A DNA stretch of 64,000 nucleotides, taken from the NCBI GenBank assembly GCA_965200615.1, contig OZ241377.1, forward strand, positions 1,488,001-1,552,000. The letters run 5' to 3'. The notes beneath the pieces were generated by a model. The model saw only the letters and a list, made by a program, of their open reading frames with translations, made no database searches and was not told the origin of the DNA. Every line of letters begins with the position of its first letter. Within the stretch, counting starts at the first letter, position 1. Source of the DNA: Bin5 sp965200615 (GTDB lineage: Bacteria > Chloroflexota > Anaerolineae > Caldilineales > Caldilineaceae). Of this stretch, positions 54,322-63,205 are shown in pieces. Position numbers and translations under genes: made by a program.

Positions 54322-55589
54322 GGCGTCTCTTCTCCCTGCAGAACCCTCTCCTCGCCCCTTGCCAGCTCTTCCAGAATCGCATTGGCAGAGGCGCCGTTGA
54401 CGGCCAACTGTTTGATCGCGAGCGTTAGTTCGGTCCATGCGCTGCTTCGGTCGCGGAAACGATTGTCCCGTTCGAGAAGATCGGCAATGATCTGCCGCTC
54501 CAGCTCCTGTCGGCCGAGATGTTGATCGGTCCCTATTGCAAACTCCGCGGCTCGCGTGTCATCGCGTACAAAGCAGAGCAACGGCTGGTACTGCTCTTCA
54601 ACTATCTGTTCAAGCAGTTTCAAGTCCAGCGCGCCGCGGTCGAAAGGAAGCACGCCGCTCAGCCGCAGCTCCACCACCGGCTCTTTACCTGTGAACTGAC
54701 GGCGCTGGCGCTCAATGTAGCTCCGGCACTTTTCGACCAGGTCGGCCGGCGTCTCGCACGCGTCGACCATGAAGAAGAGGCGTTCAAACGGACGCCGCGG
54801 ATTCGCGTGCAAGGCCGGCCGGTGCTTTGGCTTCCCCTCCGTATCCACCTCCACAAGATAGTATCCCCGCTCCGGCCAGGCCGCCTCGGACAGTGAGTTG
54901 GTCTCCGGGCTGCCGGGATTGTAAATCCAGTCGTCGAACTCGAAGGGCTTGTGGAAGTGGCCCAGCGCCAGGTAGTCCACGTGGGGCCGCAGAGGAGCCA
55001 GATCGCGGTGGCTCAGAGCGCCGCCCTGGTGGTCGAGAACTCTCTCAACACCGGCGTGGGCCATGAATATCGTGTATTCGATCCCCTGCCTGTCGGCTGC
55101 CGCCAGCGCTTCGGCTACCTGTTCCACGACCGCCGCCGCGGCACTTCCGTAATAGCGCATGCCGTAAACCCGCAAGCCCGGAACCGGTTCCACAAAAGCC
55201 CCTTCGCGTCTGGCGTAGGGCGGGAGCCCAACCTTCTCTCCGTCAAACTGTGGGTTGAGCAGAGCCAGCAATTCCCGTTCGGCCAGAAAGCGTACCCAGC
55301 CGATGCTGTCGCGATAGTAGGCCAGTTCATGGTTGCCCTCCACCGCCAGGCAGGGTATGCCTGCCTCTTTCAGCCGTTCCAGACCCGTGATGGCATGACT
55401 GAGTGTAATCGGGTCGATGGCGCGTTTTTCAAAGAGATCACCGGCCAGCAGCACGAAATCGACTCTGTTGTCGATGGCTGCTTTGATGATGTCAAGATAG
55501 GCGCGGGTAAAATCGTTCTGACGATCCCGGCTGTTGTACTGTCGATAGCCAAGATGGCAGTCGGCCATGTGGAGAAACGTAGCGCGCAT
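54315..55589 (-). CDS. sbcD: SbcD/Mre11-type exonuclease
   Basis: SbcD (424 residues) is the metallophosphoesterase nuclease of the SbcCD complex. Metal motifs are HMADCHLGYRQY, LLAGDLFEKRAI, VEGNHELAYY, MAHAGVERV and LALGHFHKP. It overlaps sbcC, forming one transcription unit. A gap of about 84 bases separates it from the upstream membrane-protein gene. Confidence 0.94.
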   Translation of the reverse strand: MRATFLHMADCHLGYRQYNSRDRQNDFTRAYLDIIKAAIDNRVDFVLLAGDLFEKRAIDPITLSHAITGLERLKEAGIPCLAVEGNHELAYYRDSIGWVRFLAERELLALLNPQFDGEKVGLPPYARREGAFVEPVPGLRVYGMRYYGSAAAAVVEQVAEALAAADRQGIEYTIFMAHAGVERVLDHQGGALSHRDLAPLRPHVDYLALGHFHKPFEFDDWIYNPGSPETNSLSEAAWPERGYYLVEVDTEGKPKHRPALHANPRRPFERLFFMVDACETPADLVEKCRSYIERQRRQFTGKEPVVELRLSGVLPFDRGALDLKLLEQIVEEQYQPLLCFVRDDTRAAEFAIGTDQHLGRQELERQIIADLLERDNRFRDRSSAWTELTLAIKQLAVNGASANAILEELARGEERVLQGEETPC

Positions 55590-55673
55590 AATGTGCCCCA
55601 GCGGTAACTTGAACTGTAATTTGACGAGGCGTTCGGCTGCAGGTCACCTGGCGGCGTCGCACGTGAACTGCAG

Positions 55674-56057
55674 TCAATCTTTGTCGTCTTTCTCAGCGGA
55701 GATAAACAGACTGAGGAGAAAGCTGACGAAGCTGATGACGAGCGCGCCCAGGAAGGCGGCGCCAAAGCCGTCTACCCGAAAGTCCACGTTGAAGAGACCG
55801 GCCAGCCAGCCGGTCAGCAGCAGCATCAGGGCGTTGACCACAAAGGTGAACAGTCCGAGCGTGACCAGAAAGGCCGGGCAGGTCACAACTTTGACAATCG
55901 GTTTGATGATCGCGTTGACAACGCCAAAGATCAGAGTGACCGCCAGCAGGCTGCCGAAACCCACCTCGCCGCCTGCGCCAAACTGAATGCCGTCAATCAG
56001 TGTTGACGCCGCATACAGAGCGATGGCGTTCCCAACCAGCCGTAGCAGAAGCGTCAT
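55674..56057 (-). CDS. YvlD / phage-holin-4-like membrane protein
   Basis: The 127-residue protein has four membrane segments. The family pattern is LVGNAIALYAASTLIDGIQF, VNAIIKPIVKVVTCPAFLVT and LFTFVVNALMLLLTGWL. YvlD-type proteins are linked to envelope stress in Bacillus. It begins 6 bases after the acetyltransferase gene and is likely in its operon. Confidence 0.85.
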   Translation of the reverse strand: MTLLLRLVGNAIALYAASTLIDGIQFGAGGEVGFGSLLAVTLIFGVVNAIIKPIVKVVTCPAFLVTLGLFTFVVNALMLLLTGWLAGLFNVDFRVDGFGAAFLGALVISFVSFLLSLFISAEKDDKD

Positions 56058-56063
56058 AGGGGC

Positions 56064-57077
56064 CTATAGGCGCAGGCGCATCGTGTACAAAGTGCTGCGC
56101 ACGGCAAAACCGTGGTCGAGCAGTGTCTGCGCCGCGATTTCGTCCTGTGTGCTCACAGTGGCCCGCAGCGGCCAGCGCGGGCACTCCTGCAAAAGGGCCA
56201 GCGCGCTCAAGACCAACGGCTGGGCATACTGTTCCTGGGCGTCGGGCCGCAGCCAGAGACGGATATGATGCTCCCCCTGCCACCATCGGGCGGTCACCTG
56301 AATTGCGCCTTCAAAGCGGCTGCCGTAGTCGCGGATGGCGTAGCGGTAAATCCGCTGGCGCCCGGCGAGCCTGTTCACCAGTTCACCAATGCGCTTTTCA
56401 AGCGGGACCTGGAAGTCGTCTCGCCGTACGGCCCGCCACCACTGGAACTCGGCGTTGGGTCGGCTGGCGGCCAAGTCATACAGCAGATTACTGTCAGATG
56501 GAGAGAACGCCTGCAGGTTGGAAAGAACCGGAAACGCGATCCGCCGCGGCGCGCCCGGCGCGTAAAGTTCGGACGTTCCTCCCATGTTTTCAAAGCGGAG
56601 CCGTTCATAAAGGCCGCGAGCGATCTCGTTTTCCCCGCGCACCTGCAGCACAGCCCAGGACCCGCCCATCTCGCGGATGTAGTCCAGGGCATGCTCCATG
56701 AGCGCGCGGCTGATCCCGCGCCCGCGCCAGGCCGGGGAGACAGCCACATTTGCGATCCGCCAGCGCCCGCTGCCACTGGCGGCCCGCTGTACGGTTATAT
56801 TCCCCACCACCCGCTTGTTCTCTACCCAGACGAAACCGTTGAAGACATTCCGAAACTCGCCGGTACTGCGGTAGAGAATGCGCACCAGCCCGCTCATATA
56901 ACCGAGAATTCGCAACTCGCGCAGCGCAGCCTCGCCCTGTTCGTCCAGTTCTTCTGCAAAAGCCTCGGTTATCAACCTGGAAACGGCGCGCAGATCGCGC
57001 CCTACGTCAAAGGGGCGAATGCCCTGCTGGGGATCTCGAGGATGGCTTGCGGCAGAGGAACGAGTCAGGGCAACCAT
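56064..57077 (-). CDS. GNAT-family N-acetyltransferase, extended form
   Basis: The 337-residue protein has one complete GNAT domain in its first half: NVAVSPAWRGRGISRALMEH is the acetyl-CoA pyrophosphate loop, followed by GLYERLRFENMGGTSELY. The second half (LWLRPDAQEQYAQPLVLSAL) may be a degenerate second GNAT. It follows grpE in the same direction. The substrate is unknown. Confidence 0.85.
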   Translation of the reverse strand: MVALTRSSAASHPRDPQQGIRPFDVGRDLRAVSRLITEAFAEELDEQGEAALRELRILGYMSGLVRILYRSTGEFRNVFNGFVWVENKRVVGNITVQRAASGSGRWRIANVAVSPAWRGRGISRALMEHALDYIREMGGSWAVLQVRGENEIARGLYERLRFENMGGTSELYAPGAPRRIAFPVLSNLQAFSPSDSNLLYDLAASRPNAEFQWWRAVRRDDFQVPLEKRIGELVNRLAGRQRIYRYAIRDYGSRFEGAIQVTARWWQGEHHIRLWLRPDAQEQYAQPLVLSALALLQECPRWPLRATVSTQDEIAAQTLLDHGFAVRSTLYTMRLRL

Positions 57078-57106
57078 TTAGAGGAAGTAGGAAAGCGCCC
57101 AGCTAT

Positions 57107-57724
57107 TCACTGCGCTACCCGGACAAGCGCCGGGCGCAGGATCCGGTCCTGGATGCGGTAGCCGGTGCGCAATGTCTGGATGATGTGCCCGCTGGGGACA
57201 TCTTCGCTCGGCTCATTTGAGATGGCCTCATGCTGATTCGGGTCGAATTCACCGCTCCTGGCCAGTGGTTCGACCTCTGCATTGGCGAGAATGTCCAGGA
57301 GTTTCTGCTGGATCTGCTCGAATCCCTGCAGCCACGCCTGGTCCTCTCCTCGCGCACCTTCGGGCACGTTCTGAAATGCCAGCTCGAGATCATCGAGAAC
57401 GGGCAGCAGCTGACGCATCATGCTTTCCGTGGCGCGCTTGATGCGCTCCTCGTTTTGGCGTTCGCGGCGTTTGCCTGCGTTCTCATATTCGGCGACGGTG
57501 CGCTGCATCTTGTCGAGGTGGCTGGCAGCCTGCTCCTGAGCACCCGCCAGCTCCGATTGAAGCCGGGCGATCGTCTCTTCGGGCGTCTCGACCCGCTCTT
57601 CAGCCTCGTCGCCGTCCGATACGGCGCTTGCGTCGGGTTCACTTGCCTCAAGAACAGCCTCTTCAGGCAACTGTCCGTTTTCTGGCTCTCCTGTTGTGTT
57701 TTCCCGTTTTTCCTGTTTGCTCAT
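57107..57724 (-). CDS. grpE: Nucleotide exchange factor GrpE
   Basis: GrpE (205 residues) releases ADP from DnaK. It has an acidic disordered N-terminus, a long helix (MQRTVAEYENAGKRRERQNE) and the C-terminal beta domain with PSEDVPSGHIIQTLRTGYRI. It lies 28 bases after hrcA and should be controlled by the CIRCE element upstream. dnaK is not downstream, where an acetyltransferase gene sits instead. Confidence 0.95.
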   Translation of the reverse strand: MSKQEKRENTTGEPENGQLPEEAVLEASEPDASAVSDGDEAEERVETPEETIARLQSELAGAQEQAASHLDKMQRTVAEYENAGKRRERQNEERIKRATESMMRQLLPVLDDLELAFQNVPEGARGEDQAWLQGFEQIQQKLLDILANAEVEPLARSGEFDPNQHEAISNEPSEDVPSGHIIQTLRTGYRIQDRILRPALVRVAQ

Positions 57725-57752
57725 GAATGATCCTGTTACGCAAATGTGTTAT

Positions 57753-58790
57753 CTAACGGCTTTGGCCGTAGAGCTGGTGCATCAGTTCGTTCAGAAGTGT
57801 GGCGACATAGCGCACTGCCCCAACTGTCCGACCGTATGGCATTCGCATCGGGCCGACTACGCCCAGCAGGCCGCTGACACGGTCCGGCACGCCATAGCGG
57901 CTCAGTACAAGGCTGATGTCCTGCATATCGCCAAAACGACCCTCACCGGCGATCATCACCTGTACGTCGCTCAACTCCATCACGTCATCGTAAATCTCTT
58001 GCAGCAGCGTGCGCTGTTCGAATACCTCCACGATCCGGCTCACCTGCGGCCCGTCCGTGAATTCAGGCTCGGCCAGCACCTGGGCCAGACCATGTCGATA
58101 GACGCGGTCGGTGATCTGCTCTTCCGACTGGAGCAGGGTGTTGAGTACAAGCTCGCCAACTTCGCGGGTGAAGCCGGTGAACTCCTCCAGTTTTTCCGGC
58201 AGATCGGCAGCCGTAGCGCCGGATATTTCAACATTGAGCTGGTTGCTCGCCCGGCTCAGCTCCTCTTGAAAAATCGGCTGTTCCAGGGTGATTAACTGCT
58301 GTTTCAGCGTGCCTGTGGCCAGCACCAGCACCAGCAAAACAACCGTATCCTGAATGCCAATCAACTCCAGATGTTTGACCCTGCTTGAGATCGAGCGTGG
58401 GGAAGTCGCCAGCGCCGCGCCCGTGGAGGCTTTGGCCAGGACCGCCGTGCTGAGACGCAGCCACTGATCAATCTCCCGCCGGGCTTGATGGAACTGATGG
58501 CGGATCATATGCCGCTCATGGGATGGCAGATCGGTGTGGGCCATGAGATTGGCCACAAAGTACCGATAACCGCCATCTGTGGGAATGCGGCCGGCGCTGG
58601 TGTGGGGGTGGGTCAGCAGCCCAGCCTTCTCCAGCGCAGCCAAATCATTGCGGATGGTCGCAGCGCTGACACCCAGATCGTACTTTTGCGCGATCGACTG
58701 ACTGCCCACCGGCTGGGCATTCTCCACATATTCCTGGATGACGATTCGCAGCACCTGTTTACGGCGCTGGCTCAACTGCAGTTTGGTCAT
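57753..58790 (-). CDS. hrcA: Heat-inducible transcription repressor HrcA
   Basis: HrcA (345 residues) represses class I heat-shock genes by binding CIRCE. The N-terminal winged helix carries KQVLRIVIQEYVENAQPVGS and SAATIRNDLAALEKAGLL, followed by HPHTSAGRIPTDGGYRYFV. The C-terminal end has GPMRMPYGRTVGAVRYVATL. A CIRCE element and a strong promoter lie 120-190 bases upstream, giving autoregulation. Confidence 0.96.
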   Translation of the reverse strand: MTKLQLSQRRKQVLRIVIQEYVENAQPVGSQSIAQKYDLGVSAATIRNDLAALEKAGLLTHPHTSAGRIPTDGGYRYFVANLMAHTDLPSHERHMIRHQFHQARREIDQWLRLSTAVLAKASTGAALATSPRSISSRVKHLELIGIQDTVVLLVLVLATGTLKQQLITLEQPIFQEELSRASNQLNVEISGATAADLPEKLEEFTGFTREVGELVLNTLLQSEEQITDRVYRHGLAQVLAEPEFTDGPQVSRIVEVFEQRTLLQEIYDDVMELSDVQVMIAGEGRFGDMQDISLVLSRYGVPDRVSGLLGVVGPMRMPYGRTVGAVRYVATLLNELMHQLYGQSR

Positions 58791-58913
58791 GAATCACTGG
58801 CAGATAAGATTGCCGCCTGTCTGCCTTCCATCCAGCCCGCTGAGTATGCGGCCGGTGGAGGGCAAGTCGAACTGTCGAACAGTTGGCAGCAGTCAGACGT
58901 TTCAGACTTGCCT

Positions 58914-58940
58914 TTAGCACTATTGCAATGGGAGTGCTAA
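58914..58940. promoter_or_regulatory. CIRCE heat-shock operator
   Basis: TTAGCACTA, nine bases, then GAGTGCTAA. This matches the TTAGCACTC-N9-GAGTGCTAA consensus with one mismatch, so it is an HrcA binding site upstream of hrcA-grpE. Confidence 0.92.
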
Positions 58941-58950
58941 TCGAAAAAGA

Positions 58951-58980
58951 AGTGTAGCAAACCGGGCAGGGGGTTGTCAA
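58951..58980 (-). promoter_or_regulatory. Sigma-70 type promoter of hrcA-grpE
   Basis: On the minus strand TTGACA (58980-58975) is followed after 18 bases by TACACT (58956-58951). CIRCE begins about 10 bases beyond the -10 box, so it covers the expected transcription start. Confidence 0.75.
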
Positions 58981-58995
58981 GGAATTTGGCTCGGT

Positions 58996-60552
58996 TCAGT
59001 AGGCGTTTTTGTTTGTCCCGAGTAGCCACTGGCCTAGTGTGCGAATGATAATTTTGATGTCCAGGGCCAGTGACCAGTTTTCGATATACCAGAGATCGTA
59101 CTTCGTGCGCTCCTCGATCGAGGTGTCGCCCCGCATCCCGTTTACCGCGGCCCAACCGGTCATCCCGGCCTTTTCGCGGTGGCGGTCCATGTAACGTGGA
59201 ATCATCTGCCGGAACTGCTCAACGTAGACTGGTCGTTCAGGGCGCGGCCCGACCAGGCTCATTTCTCCAAAGAGAACATTGATTAACTGGGGTAGTTCGT
59301 CGATGTTGGCGCGACGAATTAAAGCGCCCAGCTTGGTCCTCCGGGGATCGTTCTCGACCGTCCAGCCTGGCCCGGATTCTTCAGCGTCCTCGCGCATGGA
59401 GCGAAACTTCAGAATCTTGAACGACTTGGCATCCAATCCCATCCGTTTATGTGTGTAGAAGACCGGCCCGGGACTGTCCAGTTTGATCAAGAGCGCCACC
59501 AGCATCAGGAAGGGGCTGAGAACTATCAGGCCGATGGCGCTTCCCACCAGGTCCATACCGCGTTTGAGTGTCAGTTTCCAACCCTGCAGGGCCACGTCGC
59601 GAACTGTGACCAGGGGCAGACCGCCAAGATACCCGATCGTCACTTCACTCGCCATAATTCCGAATGCATCCGGCAGCACGCGAATGCCGACCTTCTCTCG
59701 CTCACAGAGGCTGATGATGCCGACCAGCTCCTGATGGGTACTTTCCGGCAGCGCGATGATCACTTCGTCGACCGCAAATTCGTCAATGATTCTGGGAATG
59801 TCGGCGACTCTGCCCAGAATCGGTACATTTAGAATGGAACGCGTACTGCTGTTATCAACGATCCCGATCACCTGAAAGCCCAATTTGGGATTGGCCTGTA
59901 CTCTCTGCAGGATCATGCGGCCGGAATCTCCGCCGCCGATGAGCAGGACCCGGTCGCCGCCGATTCCTCTGGCCTGGGCATTCCACTGCACTTGTGCATG
60001 CAGGGTCCGGCCGATCGTCAACATCATGATGTTGAGCAACCAGGCATATCCCAGGAAGGTGCGGTGGTAAACAAAATCCCGCAGGAAAAGGCTGACCAGC
60101 GCTACGGTCAGTAGCGTGCACAGTGTTGTGAGTTTTGCGGTGCGAAAGATTTCGTCCAATTGACCGAGCGGTCGGCGGCGCTGGTACATGCGCTGCGAAG
60201 AGAAGAGCGACAGCAGCACCAACGACTGTGTCAGCGGCAAAGCCAGGAACTCCACGAAAGGGCCGACGATGATATCCGGCTGCAACTCCATCAGCCTCGG
60301 CGTCAGGTTCATCTCAGTCAGCCGGTGGGCCAGGAAGAACGCCAGCCACGTGCAGCCGAAATCCACAACGACCAGCGAGAGCGCGAACAGAAGCTGGGCG
60401 CGCTTAGGCATGCCCGGCCGCTGGGCACGCAGGGCCGAGTATCTCCCGTTGGGACTGGAGTATATGCTCTCCTCGGCCGCAGTCGCGGATGGCCGCGATT
60501 CTGTCGGAGGCTCCTCAAGTTCTGGTGTCGGCTGTACCGGTGACTTCCACAT
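58996..60552 (-). CDS. Polyprenyl glycosylphosphotransferase (WbaP/CpsE-like sugar transferase)
   Basis: The 518-residue membrane enzyme starts exopolysaccharide synthesis by moving a sugar-1-phosphate to undecaprenyl phosphate. About four to five N-terminal membrane helices lead to a nucleotide-binding-like domain (VLLIGGGDSGRMILQRV). Another helix and the catalytic domain follow, with KRGMDLVGSAIGL, FRSMREDAEESG, RRANIDELPQLINVLFGEMS and LVGPRPERP. The next gene is a GT2 transferase, consistent with a small polysaccharide locus. Confidence 0.93.
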   Translation of the reverse strand: MWKSPVQPTPELEEPPTESRPSATAAEESIYSSPNGRYSALRAQRPGMPKRAQLLFALSLVVVDFGCTWLAFFLAHRLTEMNLTPRLMELQPDIIVGPFVEFLALPLTQSLVLLSLFSSQRMYQRRRPLGQLDEIFRTAKLTTLCTLLTVALVSLFLRDFVYHRTFLGYAWLLNIMMLTIGRTLHAQVQWNAQARGIGGDRVLLIGGGDSGRMILQRVQANPKLGFQVIGIVDNSSTRSILNVPILGRVADIPRIIDEFAVDEVIIALPESTHQELVGIISLCEREKVGIRVLPDAFGIMASEVTIGYLGGLPLVTVRDVALQGWKLTLKRGMDLVGSAIGLIVLSPFLMLVALLIKLDSPGPVFYTHKRMGLDAKSFKILKFRSMREDAEESGPGWTVENDPRRTKLGALIRRANIDELPQLINVLFGEMSLVGPRPERPVYVEQFRQMIPRYMDRHREKAGMTGWAAVNGMRGDTSIEERTKYDLWYIENWSLALDIKIIIRTLGQWLLGTNKNAY

Positions 60553-60660
60553 CGTGCCTATTGTGTATGACCGGAAGTGGACGGCTCTTAACTTTCCACA
60601 GTCAATTTCATCAGATTCTGGCAGACCGGTTCTCGTTTGCGCTAGGTACGCGCAACCCTC

Positions 60661-61680
60661 CTAGACACGTTTCTGTCGCAGCTTCCATAGCCGGATGGCG
60701 ATGTCTACACCGCCAATCAGAGCAATACTGAGCCAGATCAGTTTGTCCAGCGCCCATGAACTGTTGGCCCGGTAGTGTTTGCGATAAAAGATCCACATCG
60801 CCTCATAAAAGGCGCGGCGGGCCTTGCGGCTCTTGCGGCTGGAGGCCTCTTTGACATGCGTGATCTCGACCTTGCCGTTATACCAGACATCCCAGCCTGC
60901 GTTCTTGATTCGCTTGGCCCAATCGAGGTCTTCACCGTACATGAAGTAGGCCTCGTCCAACAGCCCGACCTGCAGGATCGCCTGCGTGCGCACCTGCATA
61001 TAGGCACCCACAACCGAGTCCACCGGATGCACAGCATCTTCCGGCAGGTAGCCCAGATTATAGGCGTTGAAACGCTCGCTGCGGGGAAACAGCCGGCTCA
61101 GGCGGGTCATACGGCAGAAGCTCACCCAGGGCGTGGGAAAACTGCGGCGGCAGGCCAGATCGAGGGTCCCGTCTGGCCGTCGCACCCGCGGGCCCGCTAT
61201 GCCGAGGTCGGGCCGCTCGTCCATGAATTGGATCATGTCTGCCAGCGCGTTCGCCGGCAAAACAGTGTCATTGTTAAGAAGGAGGATGTAGCGGGGAAGA
61301 GGCCTGTTGTGCAGTGGCTGGCGGTCGGAGAGGCCGAGTTGGCGCAGAGCCAGGTTGTTCCCCGCGCTGAAACCGAGATTGGTCTCCGAAACGATCACGC
61401 CGGCTTGCGGGAAGCGGTCGCCCACCATGGCGGCGCTGCCGTCACCGCTGCCGTTATCAACAACACAGACCGTGTAGGAAAAATCGCCCGCAGAGGCAAA
61501 CACCGATGTCAGGCAACCAGACAGAAGGGCGCTGGCATCGTAGTTGACGATGACTATCGCAAGGTCCAGTTCTTCAGCAGACGGAATAGACCCGGAGGGC
61601 ATCCCACTCGTTGGCAGCGTCGATCGCGAGCCGGTGCTCTCTATCCATTCTGACCAGACGACAAGGCGAGGAGACTGCAT
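60661..61680 (-). CDS. Family 2 glycosyltransferase, rhamnosyltransferase-like
   Basis: The 339-residue GT-A enzyme has LAIVIVNYDASALLSGCLTS, VVDNGSGDGSA, TNLGFSAGNNLAL, the LLNNDTVLP metal region, and EDLDWAKRIKNAGW. A C-terminal hydrophobic helix (LIWLSIALIGGVDIAIRLW) may anchor it. The first 35 residues precede the catalytic fold and could be a mis-set start. It likely adds a sugar to the polymer begun by the adjacent phosphotransferase. Confidence 0.9.
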   Translation of the reverse strand: MQSPRLVVWSEWIESTGSRSTLPTSGMPSGSIPSAEELDLAIVIVNYDASALLSGCLTSVFASAGDFSYTVCVVDNGSGDGSAAMVGDRFPQAGVIVSETNLGFSAGNNLALRQLGLSDRQPLHNRPLPRYILLLNNDTVLPANALADMIQFMDERPDLGIAGPRVRRPDGTLDLACRRSFPTPWVSFCRMTRLSRLFPRSERFNAYNLGYLPEDAVHPVDSVVGAYMQVRTQAILQVGLLDEAYFMYGEDLDWAKRIKNAGWDVWYNGKVEITHVKEASSRKSRKARRAFYEAMWIFYRKHYRANSSWALDKLIWLSIALIGGVDIAIRLWKLRQKRV

Positions 61681-62110
61681 TGTCTGAGTTGCTGTTCACC
61701 CGCTGCTCAGTTGTCCATACGGCAGGAGAAGGCCGCGGGCCCCATATGTGAGCGAAAAAAGACTGTGATCTGTGCGATCGCATGGTGACGATTAGCTGCC
61801 GCGAAGCTCGGGACAGTCAATCGCGGAAATCAGACACTTTGCAAGAATCACAGCCGAAACTATCTGCTCTATATGCGTCTGATTCTAGCACGGCACGCTC
61901 CTTTCGCCAAAGCGGTTGCCTGAACCATCCCTGAGCGCACACCGGGCAATAACTGCCTTCAGCAGACCCGTTAGAGCAGATCGACTGGCGTGAACGGTAC
62001 TCCGCAGGTGCTTGCAATTCGTGTTCACTATTTCTGCTATGCCCTCCTTTAATCATGACAAGGCAAGCAGAAATCACCCGCAGAAGCTATACCGTCGCCC
62101 CCGGGCCTGC
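61681..62110. other. Intergenic region, nothing recognised
   Basis: About 430 bases between two minus-strand genes. I see no ORF with good coding character, no tRNA and no obvious terminator. Confidence 0.45.
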
Positions 62111-63073
62111 CTACAGCTGGCGTAATGCAACTTCCAGCACGCGGTCAGGAGTCAGTTCCGGCAGTAGGAGTGCATTGGCTGCGGCCGCCAATGTGCGAGG
62201 CGATAGGGGCTCACCGTCACCACCCTCGTTCTGCTCTCCGATTCCTGGCAGAGCGCCTTGAGGGATGAGGCCGATCAATTCGCTGCGGTCCAGCTTCACA
62301 GCGTGGCGGGCGGCCTGCCGGCGAATGGCATTAACCGCCTCCTGAGGGGATGTGGCGCGATAATCAACGAGATTCATGCTGACCTGGGCCTGACCATCGA
62401 CAAGGAGGCCCAGGGCTCGGATCGCCGGCAGCCCGCCGTCGCGCTCGCGTATCTGGCGGGCGATCGTTCTGGCGACGGCAACCTCGGCAGTGCGCAGGAA
62501 AACGTTGAAGGCAATGAGAATAGGCCTGGCCCCGACCACAACCGCGCCCGCCGGGCCCGCCCTGGCCGGGCCGAAGTCCGGCAGGCGTTGCGGAAGGTGG
62601 ATTTCCCGGACCAGGGCCTCATATTCACCGCGCCGGACATCGGCCAGATTGCGGCGCTCAGCTCTGGTAGCCGCTTGGCCATAGAGGTAGACGGGCACAT
62701 CCAGCTCATCACCGATGCGGCGAGCCAGTTGCCGGGCCAGGAGAGCGCAGTCAGCAAGGAGAGTGTTTCGAATCGGCACGAGCGGGACCACATCGGCCGC
62801 GCCCAGTCTGGGATGGACGCCCCGATGCCCTCGAAGGTCGATACGGGCGACAGCCACTTCGACCGCGTTGAACAGCCCTTGCAGAACCTGTTCCGGCGGG
62901 CCCGCGACCGTGAGAACGGTGCGGTTGTGGTAAGCATCGCTGGTGCGATCGAGCAGCCGGGCGCCGGACGTCTGGACTGCTGCCGCCAACTCGTCGATGA
63001 CATCGGCGCGGCGGCCCTCTGAGAAGTTCGGAACTGTTTCTATGATTGGGATGTCGTTGGAACTGTGATTCAT
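62111..63073 (-). CDS. ftcD: Glutamate formiminotransferase
   Basis: The 320-residue protein is the stand-alone formiminotransferase domain, which transfers the formimino group from formiminoglutamate to tetrahydrofolate in histidine degradation. Family motifs are ETVPNFSEGRR, SDAYHNRTVLT and GHRGVHPRLGAADVVPLVP. The cyclodeaminase domain of bifunctional FtcD is absent. No hut genes are in view, so a role in folate one-carbon metabolism is possible. Confidence 0.93.
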   Translation of the reverse strand: MNHSSNDIPIIETVPNFSEGRRADVIDELAAAVQTSGARLLDRTSDAYHNRTVLTVAGPPEQVLQGLFNAVEVAVARIDLRGHRGVHPRLGAADVVPLVPIRNTLLADCALLARQLARRIGDELDVPVYLYGQAATRAERRNLADVRRGEYEALVREIHLPQRLPDFGPARAGPAGAVVVGARPILIAFNVFLRTAEVAVARTIARQIRERDGGLPAIRALGLLVDGQAQVSMNLVDYRATSPQEAVNAIRRQAARHAVKLDRSELIGLIPQGALPGIGEQNEGGDGEPLSPRTLAAAANALLLPELTPDRVLEVALRQL

Positions 63074-63205
63074 GCGATGACGGGTTGGGCTGCGACCGTG
63101 GTGCGAGCAAAGTTAGGCGCGCTCTACATTCTCTCCTGTCCCTGTCGCTTGTCTGAACCACCAAATGAGGAACTGGGGACTGGACGGTGATAGACCGGAC
63201 TTAAA

